This document shows positions 1 to 6,282 of a stretch of DNA of 6,664 nt, one piece after another. The first letter of the stretch is position 1, and every line of letters starts with the position of its first letter. A program made the position numbers and the translations under genes. Under the pieces are notes generated by a model that saw nothing but the letters and a program-made list of their open reading frames with translations, was not told where the DNA came from and searched no databases. The stretch covers positions 1 through 6,664 of the forward strand of contig JALSHW010000011.1 in NCBI GenBank assembly GCA_026982035.1, read 5' to 3'. This DNA is from Phycisphaerales bacterium (lineage in GTDB: Bacteria > Planctomycetota > Phycisphaerae > Phycisphaerales > UBA1924).

Positions 1-1189
1 TTTCGAGAATTTCAGAAATAGCTCCAATTCGATTTTTCTGGAGCACGAGTTCGCCGACGAGATTCATGAGTGATTCAAGTCGTCCGACTTCGACGCGGAT
101 GGTTTGTTCGATTTGCCCGATGGCCGTTCTTTTGGCAGATGCTTGCGAACTGGCCGTGTCTGCGAGGTTTGTAGGTGTTTCAGGATTTAAGTCTGTGGAA
201 GTTGTGTCAGAGGTTTGTTGCACGATTTCATCACCAAACGGGATACCGTCGGCGTGGAGGGCCACGAATCCATCAGCGTCTGGATTCAATATTTGGCAAT
301 CTTCGAGTTCACCATTGATCCACCCTTTGAGTCGAGAAATGAGCGTTTCGGTTTCCCAGGAAACCAGTTGTTGATGCGTGAGTTGGGCGGTTTGCTCTGC
401 CAGTAGAAGGCAAAGTCCTTGGATGCGAGGAACAATCTGGTGTATTTGTTTTTCGTTTTGGTTGTCGATTTCATGGACGCTGGAGACCAGCTCTTGCGCA
501 AGGGACATCATTTCTGGAATTTCAAAGAAGTCAATGGTTTTGACGATTTCTTCGAAGATATCAGTCAGTGAATTGGTTGCTGAAGAACGGGCTGTTTCAT
601 CACGGAGTAGGTCTACTTTGACGCTGGCTTCTTTGATGCTGTCTTCGATGTCGCTCGCCAATGCGTCAATCAGATCAAGTTTTGAAGAGTCAAGATTCAA
701 ATCACGAACGGTGCGTCCATCTGGGTGTTGCGGTGATTCTTGATTGGAATGTGGGTTGGATTCTGTGCTTGAGGATTCTTCATCGGCCGAAGTGACCCCT
801 TCTCCAAGTTTGCTGAGTGATTGGATGAGTTCAGGATCAGCGGTGGTTAAGTCCATATTTCCCGAGATAATTTCATCAAATTGAATCTTCAACACATCGA
901 CGGCCGCAAGTAAGAGATCCATCTCGACTGAACCAATGACGATCTGATTATTTCGAGCAGCATTGAGTGCGCTTTCGGCAACATGAGCAATGGCAACCAG
1001 ATTCGTCATCGCAAGGAAGGAGGCGCTTCCTTTGATTGTGTGCAGAGCCCGAAACACTTGATTGAGCAATTCCGGGTCTTGAGGAGTAGCTTCGAGATCA
1101 ACGAGGTCGCTTTCGAGTTGTTCGAGCAACTCGCCGGATTCGGTGATGAAGTCTTGCAGGATTTCAGGATCAAAGTCGTTGATTGACAT
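1..1189 (-). CDS. cheA: Chemotaxis histidine kinase CheA, N-terminal part (runs off the left edge)
   Basis: CheA autophosphorylates on a histidine in response to receptor/CheW signals and passes the phosphate to response regulators such as CheB and CheY. The frame is open for 396 codons from ATG at 1189 to the window edge with no stop. Residues 1-110 form the HPt (P1) domain with the motif ALHTIKGSASFL; His50 is the expected phosphorylation site. Residues about 128-165 are a Ser/Glu/Asn/Gln-rich linker. Residues about 170-300 are predicted helical. A second polar linker spans about 325-358. Residues 364-396 match the start of the P3 dimerisation domain (IRVEVGRLESLMNLVGELVL). The ATPase (P4) and CheW-like (P5) domains would lie beyond the edge, so a C-terminal receiver domain cannot be excluded. 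A weak AAAGG ribosome site precedes the ATG. It is the last visible gene of the operon, 28 bases after cheR. Confidence 0.95.
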   Translation of the reverse strand, partial: MSINDFDPEILQDFITESGELLEQLESDLVDLEATPQDPELLNQVFRALHTIKGSASFLAMTNLVAIAHVAESALNAARNNQIVIGSVEMDLLLAAVDVLKIQFDEIISGNMDLTTADPELIQSLSKLGEGVTSADEESSSTESNPHSNQESPQHPDGRTVRDLNLDSSKLDLIDALASDIEDSIKEASVKVDLLRDETARSSATNSLTDIFEEIVKTIDFFEIPEMMSLAQELVSSVHEIDNQNEKQIHQIVPRIQGLCLLLAEQTAQLTHQQLVSWETETLISRLKGWINGELEDCQILNPDADGFVALHADGIPFGDEIVQQTSDTTSTDLNPETPTNLADTASSQASAKRTAIGQIEQTIRVEVGRLESLMNLVGELVLQKNRIGAISEILE

Positions 1190-1217
1190 GTTGGTACCTT
1201 TATTCGTTGTTGATGAG

Positions 1218-2087
1218 TTATTGAGTTGACATCACATGGGCAGGTTTTTGATAGCAGAAACCTTGTGGGATGTTGAGTTGTTGGAAGTCTGTGGTCAGAT
1301 CTTTGATGCGTTCGGAGTGTCCGATGAAAAGTGTTCCGTCGTCGGCAAGTTGATTGGAGAACATTGAAATCACGCCTTTTTTCATGGCGTCATCAAAATA
1401 AATTAGAACATTTCGACAGAAGATCACATCCCAGATACCATGTCGTTTGGCTGCCATACGATCTTTGAGATTGTGGCGTTCAAAATTGACCATTTGGCGG
1501 ATGTCGTCGGAGAGAACAAAGTTTCGGCCATCTTCTTTGAAATAACGATCCTTAATCAATGATGGAGTGGAGCGGACGGCGTAGTTGTTGTACACGCCGC
1601 TTTGGGCAACTTTCAAAGCTTTTTCGGAAATATCGGTTCCCAAAATCTCGATATGCCAGTCGCTGAGCCGAACGCCGAGAGTTCGATGAAGAAGCATGGC
1701 GAGCGTGAATGGCTCTTCGCCCGTAGAACAGGCGGCCGACCAGATGCGAATCCTCTTGGTCTTGGCGCGAGCATCGAGAAGTTCAGGGAGAATCTGGCGT
1801 TCAAAGACCGCCAGTTGCGCATCGTTGCGGAAGAAACTGGTTTCGTTGATCGTGATTCTGTTGAACATCTCCTGAAACTCGTCCATTTGATATGGACCCA
1901 TGGTCAGGTAAGCAATGTATTGATCAAAATCATCCATCTCCAGTTCGCTTAGGCGATGAGAGAGGCGAGATTCAAGAATGTATTTTTTGGGCTCCGGAAA
2001 ATGAATCCCCGAACGGTCATAAATAATTTGCGACATCCGTGCAAATTGTTCGGTGGACATGGCAACTTTGGTTGTGGATGTGGTCAC
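1218..2087 (-). CDS. cheR: Chemoreceptor glutamate O-methyltransferase CheR
   Basis: CheR transfers a methyl group from S-adenosylmethionine to glutamates of chemoreceptors, tuning adaptation opposite to CheB. The 289-residue length is normal for the family. Residues about 10-75 are the all-helical N-terminal domain, with the conserved basic stretch around Arg41 and Arg45. NETSFFR at 81-87 opens the methyltransferase domain. The SAM-binding motif IWSAACSTGEEP covers 115-126, TDIS is at 151-154, FCRNVLIYF at 223-231 and LFIGHSE at 253-259. All are hallmark CheR motifs, and no tetratricopeptide extension is present. The start is GTG, chosen because AGGAG sits six bases upstream; an internal ATG at codon 10 (2060) has no comparable site. 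It lies 33 bases after cheW and 28 before cheA, which fits one transcript. Confidence 0.96.
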   Translation of the reverse strand: MTTSTTKVAMSTEQFARMSQIIYDRSGIHFPEPKKYILESRLSHRLSELEMDDFDQYIAYLTMGPYQMDEFQEMFNRITINETSFFRNDAQLAVFERQILPELLDARAKTKRIRIWSAACSTGEEPFTLAMLLHRTLGVRLSDWHIEILGTDISEKALKVAQSGVYNNYAVRSTPSLIKDRYFKEDGRNFVLSDDIRQMVNFERHNLKDRMAAKRHGIWDVIFCRNVLIYFDDAMKKGVISMFSNQLADDGTLFIGHSERIKDLTTDFQQLNIPQGFCYQKPAHVMSTQ

Positions 2088-2093
2088 GGTGGA

Positions 2094-2098
2094 CTCCT
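2094..2098 (-). promoter_or_regulatory. Ribosome binding site deciding the GTG start of cheR
   Basis: AGGAG on the minus strand lies six bases before the GTG at 2087. It supports the GTG over the downstream ATG at 2060, which lacks a purine-rich site at a suitable distance. Confidence 0.75.
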
Positions 2099-2120
2099 GG
2101 GTATTCGTGTCGGGGGAAAA

Positions 2121-2630
2121 TCAAGCAGCGTGGGCCTTGAGGGCACCGATGGCTTCGAGTGATTCGCTGGGCATGAGTTGGTCAATATCCAGCAAGATCA
2201 ACAGGGTTTCATTTAATTTGGCGACACCTTGGACATAACTGGCATCGGCACAGTGCATAATCGAAGGAGTTGTCTCGATAATTTTTGGATCAATCTGCAA
2301 CACTTGATGAACAGCATCGACAATAAAACCCACTGTTGCTCCTTGGGTTTCAACGACAATGATTCTCGAATCGTCACTTTGCTCAGGCACTTCGAGCCCC
2401 ATCAATGTCCGAAGATCAAGAACCGGGACGATTTGTCCACGGAGATTGATGACGCCACAGACTCCTGGTGGGCTTTGGGGAACCTGCGTCAGAGACATCA
2501 TTCGATTAATTTCCTGAACACGCAAAATATCAACGGCGAACTGTTCATGTCCCACATTGAAACTCACCAATCGGACCAATTCAGTTCCGCCTGGTTCTGT
2601 TGCTGGATTATTGAGACTGTACTCAGTCAT
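2121..2630 (-). CDS. cheW: Chemotaxis coupling protein CheW
   Basis: CheW is the SH3-like adaptor that links chemoreceptor tips to the P5 domain of CheA in the cytoplasmic receptor array. The 169-residue protein holds a single CheW domain from about residue 18 to 155. It shows the opening strand LVSFNVGHEQFAVDI, the region VQEINRM near 38-44, and the diagnostic motif VCGVINLRGQIVPVLDLR at 57-74, including the conserved Arg of NLRG. GFIVDAVHQVLQI (101-113) and LLILLDIDQL (143-152) complete the fold. The first 17 residues are a polar tail. ATG at 2630 is preceded by AAGGAG at seven bases. It sits 73 bases after cheB with no hairpin in the gap, and 33 bases before cheR. Confidence 0.97.
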   Translation of the reverse strand: MTEYSLNNPATEPGGTELVRLVSFNVGHEQFAVDILRVQEINRMMSLTQVPQSPPGVCGVINLRGQIVPVLDLRTLMGLEVPEQSDDSRIIVVETQGATVGFIVDAVHQVLQIDPKIIETTPSIMHCADASYVQGVAKLNETLLILLDIDQLMPSESLEAIGALKAHAA

Positions 2631-2703
2631 TGAATGACTCCTTGATTGCGTGTGCTATCGACGCATTGATTGGGTGATGCCATTTGAAATAAAGAAAATA
2701 TGG

Positions 2704-3855
2704 TTATGCACTCATTCGACCTGACTGGTGTTCCTGTGTACCACCTAAACTTGTGGGTTTGGACACACAGTGGAGGACTTTCTGAATGTCTTCTGGACTC
2801 ATAATCGCTTGTGCCGAACCATTATCAACGACTGCGCGAGGCATTCCATACACCACACACGATGCTTCATTCTGAGCGATCACATATCCGCCTTGGTCAT
2901 GGATTTTCTTGGCTCCGATGGCCCCGTCTTCACCCATTCCGGTCAATTGAATTGCCAGTACTCGAGGACCAAAAAGTTCGGCGATCTTCGAAAAAAGCAA
3001 ATCGACCGAGGGTTTGTACAGTGCGTCATCAACTTCATCGATCAATCTGCTGATGATCTTTTTTCCCGCGACACGGGTGGGTTTGATGTGTTTGCCGCCT
3101 TGTGCAATATAAATTCTAGGAATGGTCAAGCAGGTTCCGTGCTCAGCCAGTTGAGCTCTGCATGCAGTGTGTGTATCAATCCGTTGCGCCAATGATCGGG
3201 TAAAGAGTTCAGGCATGTGCTGGGCAACAATGATCGGCACAGAAAGAGTTGAGGGAAGACCAGAAAATATTTTCTCCAAAATCGGTGGGCCGCCGGTTGA
3301 TGAACCGATCACAACAACATCAATATTGTCCGGCATAGTCCAATCCTCAAAGGAAGTGCATATTCCGCTGGGTGATGTGGATTGGGCCGGTGCAGTTTTT
3401 TGAGTTGGTTCGGTTGCGATGGCGATGGCGGGTGTGCCATTGATCCGTCGCCGCCGCTCTCCTCCGATTGCTCGAATTTTGGCAAGGAGCTGTCGTTTGA
3501 AGTCCGGGTCATTCTGTCCCACGACTTGTGGGTCCTTGGCGATGAAGTCCGATGCGCCCATGCTCATCGCCTTGAGGGCCTCGACGCTTCCATCAATGGT
3601 GAGCGACGAACACATCAGCACCGCTGGGGTACGATCTTTGCATTTGTCCATGATTTCACAAAGGGCATCGATCCCGTTCATGCGAGGCATCTCGATGTCC
3701 ATCGTAATCAAATCGGGCTTGAGTTCGATGGCCTTGGCAACCCCCTCAATCCCGTCGCGTGCGGTTCCTACCACCTCGATGGTTCCTTCTGAGAGGATCA
3801 TCTCTTTAATCACTTTTCGCATAAACGCTGAATCGTCAACAATCAGTACTCGCAC
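2704..3855 (-). CDS. cheB: Chemotaxis response regulator / protein-glutamate methylesterase CheB
   Basis: CheB removes methyl groups from receptor glutamates, and in many bacteria also deamidates receptor glutamines. It is activated by phosphate from CheA. The 383 residues carry two domains. The receiver domain covers about 1-125, with acidic pair Asp7/Asp8, phosphoacceptor Asp53 in TMDIEMPRMNG and conserved Lys107. A polar Pro/Thr/Ser-rich linker runs about 130-175. The methylesterase domain covers about 178-365, with the expected triad Ser186 (GSSTGGP), His213 (AQHMP) and Asp310 (TGMGEDG). All key residues are present, so it should be active. The start is GTG with AGGGAG seven bases upstream. 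It is the first gene of the visible che operon, starting about 90 bases after the tRNA terminator. Confidence 0.97.
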   Translation of the reverse strand: MRVLIVDDSAFMRKVIKEMILSEGTIEVVGTARDGIEGVAKAIELKPDLITMDIEMPRMNGIDALCEIMDKCKDRTPAVLMCSSLTIDGSVEALKAMSMGASDFIAKDPQVVGQNDPDFKRQLLAKIRAIGGERRRRINGTPAIAIATEPTQKTAPAQSTSPSGICTSFEDWTMPDNIDVVVIGSSTGGPPILEKIFSGLPSTLSVPIIVAQHMPELFTRSLAQRIDTHTACRAQLAEHGTCLTIPRIYIAQGGKHIKPTRVAGKKIISRLIDEVDDALYKPSVDLLFSKIAELFGPRVLAIQLTGMGEDGAIGAKKIHDQGGYVIAQNEASCVVYGMPRAVVDNGSAQAIMSPEDIQKVLHCVSKPTSLGGTQEHQSGRMSA

Positions 3856-3862
3856 GGCTGAT

Positions 3863-3868
3863 CTCCCT
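3863..3868 (-). promoter_or_regulatory. Ribosome binding site deciding the GTG start of cheB
   Basis: AGGGAG on the minus strand lies seven bases before the GTG at 3855. The protein sequence from this GTG begins exactly with the canonical receiver-domain opening MRVLIVDDSAFMRK, so both signals agree on the start. Confidence 0.75.
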
Positions 3869-3894
3869 ATGGAATCGAATGGGCTACCAGAGGG

Positions 3895-3920
3895 ATCGTG
3901 CGAATCGGACTCTACCTTTA
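3895..3920 (-). promoter_or_regulatory. Candidate promoter of the che operon (sigma28-like, weak)
   Basis: The minus strand between the tRNA terminator and cheB has TAAAGGTA (3913-3920), followed after 18 bases from TAAA by CGAT (3895-3898). Flagellar sigma28 promoters have TAAAGTTT and GCCGATAA, with 17 bases between TAAA and CGAT, so the spacing is one base off and the -10 part is incomplete. No good sigma70 pair was found in the same gap. Some promoter is expected here, because the terminator isolates the operon from the tRNA. Confidence 0.25.
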
Positions 3921-3942
3921 TTCAAGGGAGATGGAACGCCTC

Positions 3943-3979
3943 AAAAATGAGAAGAAGCACCGGAAAACCGGTGCTTCTT
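3943..3979 (-). terminator. Rho-independent terminator of the tRNA-Leu gene
   Basis: A perfect 12-bp inverted repeat (3952-3963 with 3968-3979) encloses a four-base loop and has a GC-rich core (CACCGG/CCGGTG). Read on the minus strand, it is followed after four bases by a run of five T. It begins only eight bases beyond the tRNA 3' end. There is no T-run on the plus-strand side, so it should work for leftward transcription. It separates the tRNA from the che operon. Confidence 0.78.
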
Positions 3980-3987
3980 GCTTCTAA

Positions 3988-4071
3988 TGCCCAGAAGAGG
4001 ACTCGAACCTCCACTCCCTTGCGAGAACCACCACCTCAAGGTGGCGCGTCTACCAATTCCGCCACCTGGGC
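3988..4071 (-). tRNA. tRNA-Leu, anticodon GAG
   Basis: The 84-base minus-strand gene folds as a class II tRNA. The acceptor stem GCCCAGG pairs with TCTGGGC, with one G-U at its base. The D loop contains AATTGGTAGA. The anticodon stem CCACC/GGTGG encloses loop TTGAGGT, giving anticodon GAG, which reads CUC and CUU leucine codons. A 15-base variable arm typical of leucine tRNAs follows, then T stem GGAGG/CCTCT with loop TTCGAGT. The discriminator base is A, as usual for leucine tRNA. The 3' CCA is not encoded and must be added enzymatically. Confidence 0.97.
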
Positions 4072-4098
4072 AGCAGACCCGTCATCGACGGGGGAGGA

Positions 4099-4126
4099 AG
4101 TATACACCTCCATCCTTCCATGTCGA
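4099..4126 (-). promoter_or_regulatory. Likely sigma70-type promoter of tRNA-Leu
   Basis: On the minus strand, TCGACA (4121-4126, five of six to TTGACA) and TATACT (4099-4104, five of six to TATAAT) are separated by 16 bases. Transcription would begin near 4092, leaving a leader of about 20 bases before the mature tRNA 5' end at 4071. Confidence 0.55.
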
Positions 4127-4245
4127 CCATCAACTGCCCCAGTTCCAACCAAATCCACGATTTGGAGCGCGAATCGGCTCTTCTGGTCATAGGATTCCCC
4201 AAAGAAAATCGGGGCCTCGATCAAAGCGAACACCCCCCGACTCCC

Positions 4246-4250
4246 GAGGA
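4246..4250 (+). promoter_or_regulatory. Ribosome binding site deciding the start at 4258
   Basis: GAGGA lies seven bases before the ATG at 4258. The earlier in-frame ATG at 4120 has no such site, so the shorter protein is preferred. Confidence 0.65.
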
Positions 4251-4257
4251 AAACACC

Positions 4258-4719
4258 ATGTCATCATCCACAGTCCAAATAATCGAATCCATAGCCAATG
4301 CCGCCAAGAACGCCAATGTTTTTGGGGCCATTGAGTCCTCAGCCGCCACCATCACCCTCCAGGCATGGAACGCCGCCGAGCCCGCGTGCTATCGGGTCTA
4401 TCTCGATGGCGACTCGGCAATCGTTGAACTGGCGACCAAAGACCGCTGGCTCTCTGAATCCATCGAAGCCGAACTCGTCGAGTCCGGCGACAAACTCGAT
4501 GAACTCATCGAAGATGAACTCGTTGATCTTGGATACCCAGAGGACAGTGGGGCCGTGGCGTTTGAACACTATCGATCCGACGATCTGGAGTTTGTGTTTC
4601 GATCCAAGGTCGTCCCCATGAACGGGCAAGATCAATCCGAGGCCTGCCTACAGTGGTTGTTGGCCTACGAGCAGTGTTTTCGCCAACTCGGGGATATGGA
4701 CGAATCGGACGACGAGTAG
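4258..4719 (+). CDS. Unrecognised acidic protein of 153 residues
   Basis: I do not recognise this gene. It encodes a soluble-looking protein with no signal peptide or membrane segment, and it is strongly acidic: about 33 Asp/Glu against about 9 Lys/Arg. Acidic runs occur near residues 64-90 (KDRWLSESIEAELVESGDKL onward) and at the C-terminus (MDESDDE). The alternation of short strands and helices, ending in a hydrophobic helix around ACLQWLLAYEQCFRQL, is loosely like YbjN/type III chaperone-like folds, but this is only an impression. The start is ATG at 4258 with GAGGA seven bases upstream. The frame is open back to an ATG at 4120, but that one lacks a ribosome site and lies in the promoter of the divergent tRNA gene. 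It is 46 bases upstream of the glycosyltransferase on the same strand, so the two are probably cotranscribed. Confidence 0.8.
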   Translation: MSSSTVQIIESIANAAKNANVFGAIESSAATITLQAWNAAEPACYRVYLDGDSAIVELATKDRWLSESIEAELVESGDKLDELIEDELVDLGYPEDSGAVAFEHYRSDDLEFVFRSKVVPMNGQDQSEACLQWLLAYEQCFRQLGDMDESDDE

Positions 4720-4753
4720 CACCTCATTGGGTCACCAGGCCCAAGGATTGCAA

Positions 4754-4758
4754 AAGGG
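4754..4758 (+). promoter_or_regulatory. Ribosome binding site deciding the start at 4766
   Basis: AAGGG lies seven bases before the ATG at 4766. It favours this start over the in-frame TTG at 4727, which would add 13 residues not typical of the family. Confidence 0.65.
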
Positions 4759-4765
4759 TTGTGTC

Positions 4766-6238
4766 ATGCGGATACTGATGCTTGGCTGGGAGTTTCCACC
4801 CTTTATTGCTGGCGGGCTTGGCACCGCCTGTTCGGGACTGACCAAATCCATGGTTGCCCAAGGCCACGAGATCACCTTCGTGTTCCCACAACCAATCCCG
4901 GTCGGACATCAATCCCATGTCAATCTGATCGGCCCGCGCATCCTCAAAGAACGCATCGCCAAGATCCGGGCCGCTGGTGAGGGTGTAGAGACTGAGATTT
5001 TTAACACGACCGTGGTCAAAAGCCGCACGGTTTCTCGTGTTTCTACGCCCGGCACCATTGAACGGGTACTCACCGAAGAACCCATGAGCCCCTATCCAAG
5101 TTCATACCCTGGGGTCGATGCCAGCGATGCCCTCCGTCGTGTTGTCGAACATATCCAAGCGGGTTCGTCCATAGAAACCGATGCAGAACAGGTTTCAACC
5201 AGCCAGACTGCAACCATTCTCCACGGGCTCCAGAGTACCGACGCCTCGACACTCGCCGATTCCATGCAGGCGGCTCTGGATTCGCTCGGCGAACTCGGCA
5301 CCGGCTCCAAGGGCTATTCGAGTGATCTCTTTGCCGACGCCGACCGCTACGCCCGGCTTGCCTGCGCTCTGTCCATGCACGAACAGTTCGATGTCATCCA
5401 TGCCCACGATTGGCTGACCTATCCCGCTGGGATGGCTGTGCGCGCTTTGTCGGGAAAGCCCTTGGTGTGCCATATCCATGCGACGGAGTTTGATCGTTCT
5501 GGTGAGCACATCAACCAAGCGGTTTATGACCTTGAACGGATGGGCATGCATGCCGCGGACCGGGTCATTGCGGTGTCACGATTGACCAAGGCGGTCGTCC
5601 ACACCAAATACGGCGTCCCCGAACACAAAATCGATGTCGTCTACAACGGCGTCGAGCAAGATCACGCTCAACCCGATGAGGGTGCCACCATCGAGCATGA
5701 TGAGAAGATTGTGCTGTTTTTGGGTCGGATCACGATGCAGAAGGGGCCTGAGTATTTTATTCAGGCCGCCAAACGGGTCCTTGAGGTCTATGACAAGGTC
5801 AAGTTCGTGGTCGCCGGTTCTGGTGACATGGCGGTGCGGATGATCGAAGATGCGGCCGCCAACGGGATCGGGCACAAGGTCTTGTTTACCGGGTTTTTAC
5901 GAGGGCGCGATGTGGACCGGGTCTTTGCGATGGCGGATTGTTTTGTGATGCCCAGCGTGTCTGAGCCCTTTGGAATCGCACCGCTCGAGGCGATGCGCAA
6001 CGACACGCCTGTGATTGTGTCCAAGCAATCCGGGGTTGCCGAGGTCCTGACCCATGCGCTTAAGGTTGATTTCTGGGATGTCGATGAGATGGCCAACAAG
6101 ATCGTGGCCGTGCTGAAATACCCGCCTTTGAGCAAAACCCTGACCCAGCAAGGTCGATTCGAACTTCGAGGATTGACCTGGGATGGGGCCAGTGAGAAGT
6201 GCGTCAAGACCTACGCAAGAGCGATCGCAGATTCCTAA
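4766..6238 (+). CDS. GT4-family glycosyltransferase, glycogen-synthase-like
   Basis: A retaining GT-B glycosyltransferase of 490 residues, probably a nucleotide-sugar-dependent glucosyltransferase acting in glycogen/alpha-glucan or related glycan synthesis in the cytoplasm. The N-terminal domain opens with MRILMLGWEFPPFIAGGLGT; its GGLG segment is the donor-binding loop typical of glycogen/starch synthase-like enzymes. HAHDW is at 212-216. The C-terminal domain has GRITMQKGPE with Arg321 and Lys326 for the donor phosphates, VVAGSGD (348-354), and the EX7E motif with Glu400 and Glu408 in EPFGIAPLE. A polar Ser/Thr/Gln-rich stretch at about 133-182 lengthens the N-terminal domain. ATG at 4766 is chosen because AAGGG lies seven bases upstream and the protein then begins exactly at the family's first strand; an in-frame TTG at 4727 is less likely. 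Donor and acceptor cannot be read from sequence alone. Confidence 0.93.
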   Translation: MRILMLGWEFPPFIAGGLGTACSGLTKSMVAQGHEITFVFPQPIPVGHQSHVNLIGPRILKERIAKIRAAGEGVETEIFNTTVVKSRTVSRVSTPGTIERVLTEEPMSPYPSSYPGVDASDALRRVVEHIQAGSSIETDAEQVSTSQTATILHGLQSTDASTLADSMQAALDSLGELGTGSKGYSSDLFADADRYARLACALSMHEQFDVIHAHDWLTYPAGMAVRALSGKPLVCHIHATEFDRSGEHINQAVYDLERMGMHAADRVIAVSRLTKAVVHTKYGVPEHKIDVVYNGVEQDHAQPDEGATIEHDEKIVLFLGRITMQKGPEYFIQAAKRVLEVYDKVKFVVAGSGDMAVRMIEDAAANGIGHKVLFTGFLRGRDVDRVFAMADCFVMPSVSEPFGIAPLEAMRNDTPVIVSKQSGVAEVLTHALKVDFWDVDEMANKIVAVLKYPPLSKTLTQQGRFELRGLTWDGASEKCVKTYARAIADS

Positions 6239-6243
6239 CCAAT

Positions 6244-6282
6244 TTTATTTAGCCCGCTTTATTTAGCCCGCTTTATTTAGCC
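6244..6282. repeat. 14-bp direct tandem repeat, 2.8 copies
   Basis: The unit TTTATTTAGCCCGC occurs perfectly at 6244-6257 and 6258-6271, and as an 11-base partial copy at 6272-6282. It fills the short gap between the convergent glycosyltransferase and permease genes. The last copy supplies the TAA stop of the minus-strand permease at 6277-6279. It forms no obvious hairpin. Confidence 0.95.

Noticed and set aside
66..743. Plus-strand open frames of about 60-120 codons opposite cheA
   Set aside because: The minus strand is one continuous CheA frame with HPt and P3 motifs, so these are shadows; the Ser/Arg-rich composition is typical of antisense frames.
2229..3195. Plus-strand open frames opposite cheW and cheB
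   Set aside because: Their sequences are the complement of well-supported Che proteins, without ribosome sites or domain signals.
3952..3979. Inverted repeat as an operator or mobile-element end
   Set aside because: Its position eight bases after the tRNA, its GC-rich core and the following T-run on the minus strand fit an intrinsic terminator better.
3419..4192. Plus-strand open frame of 257 codons
   Set aside because: It is antisense to cheB and runs through the terminator and tRNA; the CheB reading has all family motifs, and this frame has no recognisable protein.
4120..4257. N-terminal extension of the acidic protein from ATG at 4120
   Set aside because: It has no ribosome binding site, overlaps the -35 region of the divergent tRNA promoter, and the ATG at 4258 has a good site.
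4727..4765. TTG start adding 13 residues to the glycosyltransferase
   Set aside because: The family begins at the MRILMLGWEFPP strand, and the ATG at 4766 has AAGGG seven bases upstream.
5070..6207. Minus-strand open frames opposite the glycosyltransferase
   Set aside because: They are complements of a gene with clear GT-B motifs and show no domain or ribosome-site support.
6244..6282. CRISPR-like or integration-site repeat
   Set aside because: The copies are directly adjacent without spacers, only 14 bases long, and no cas or recombinase gene is nearby.
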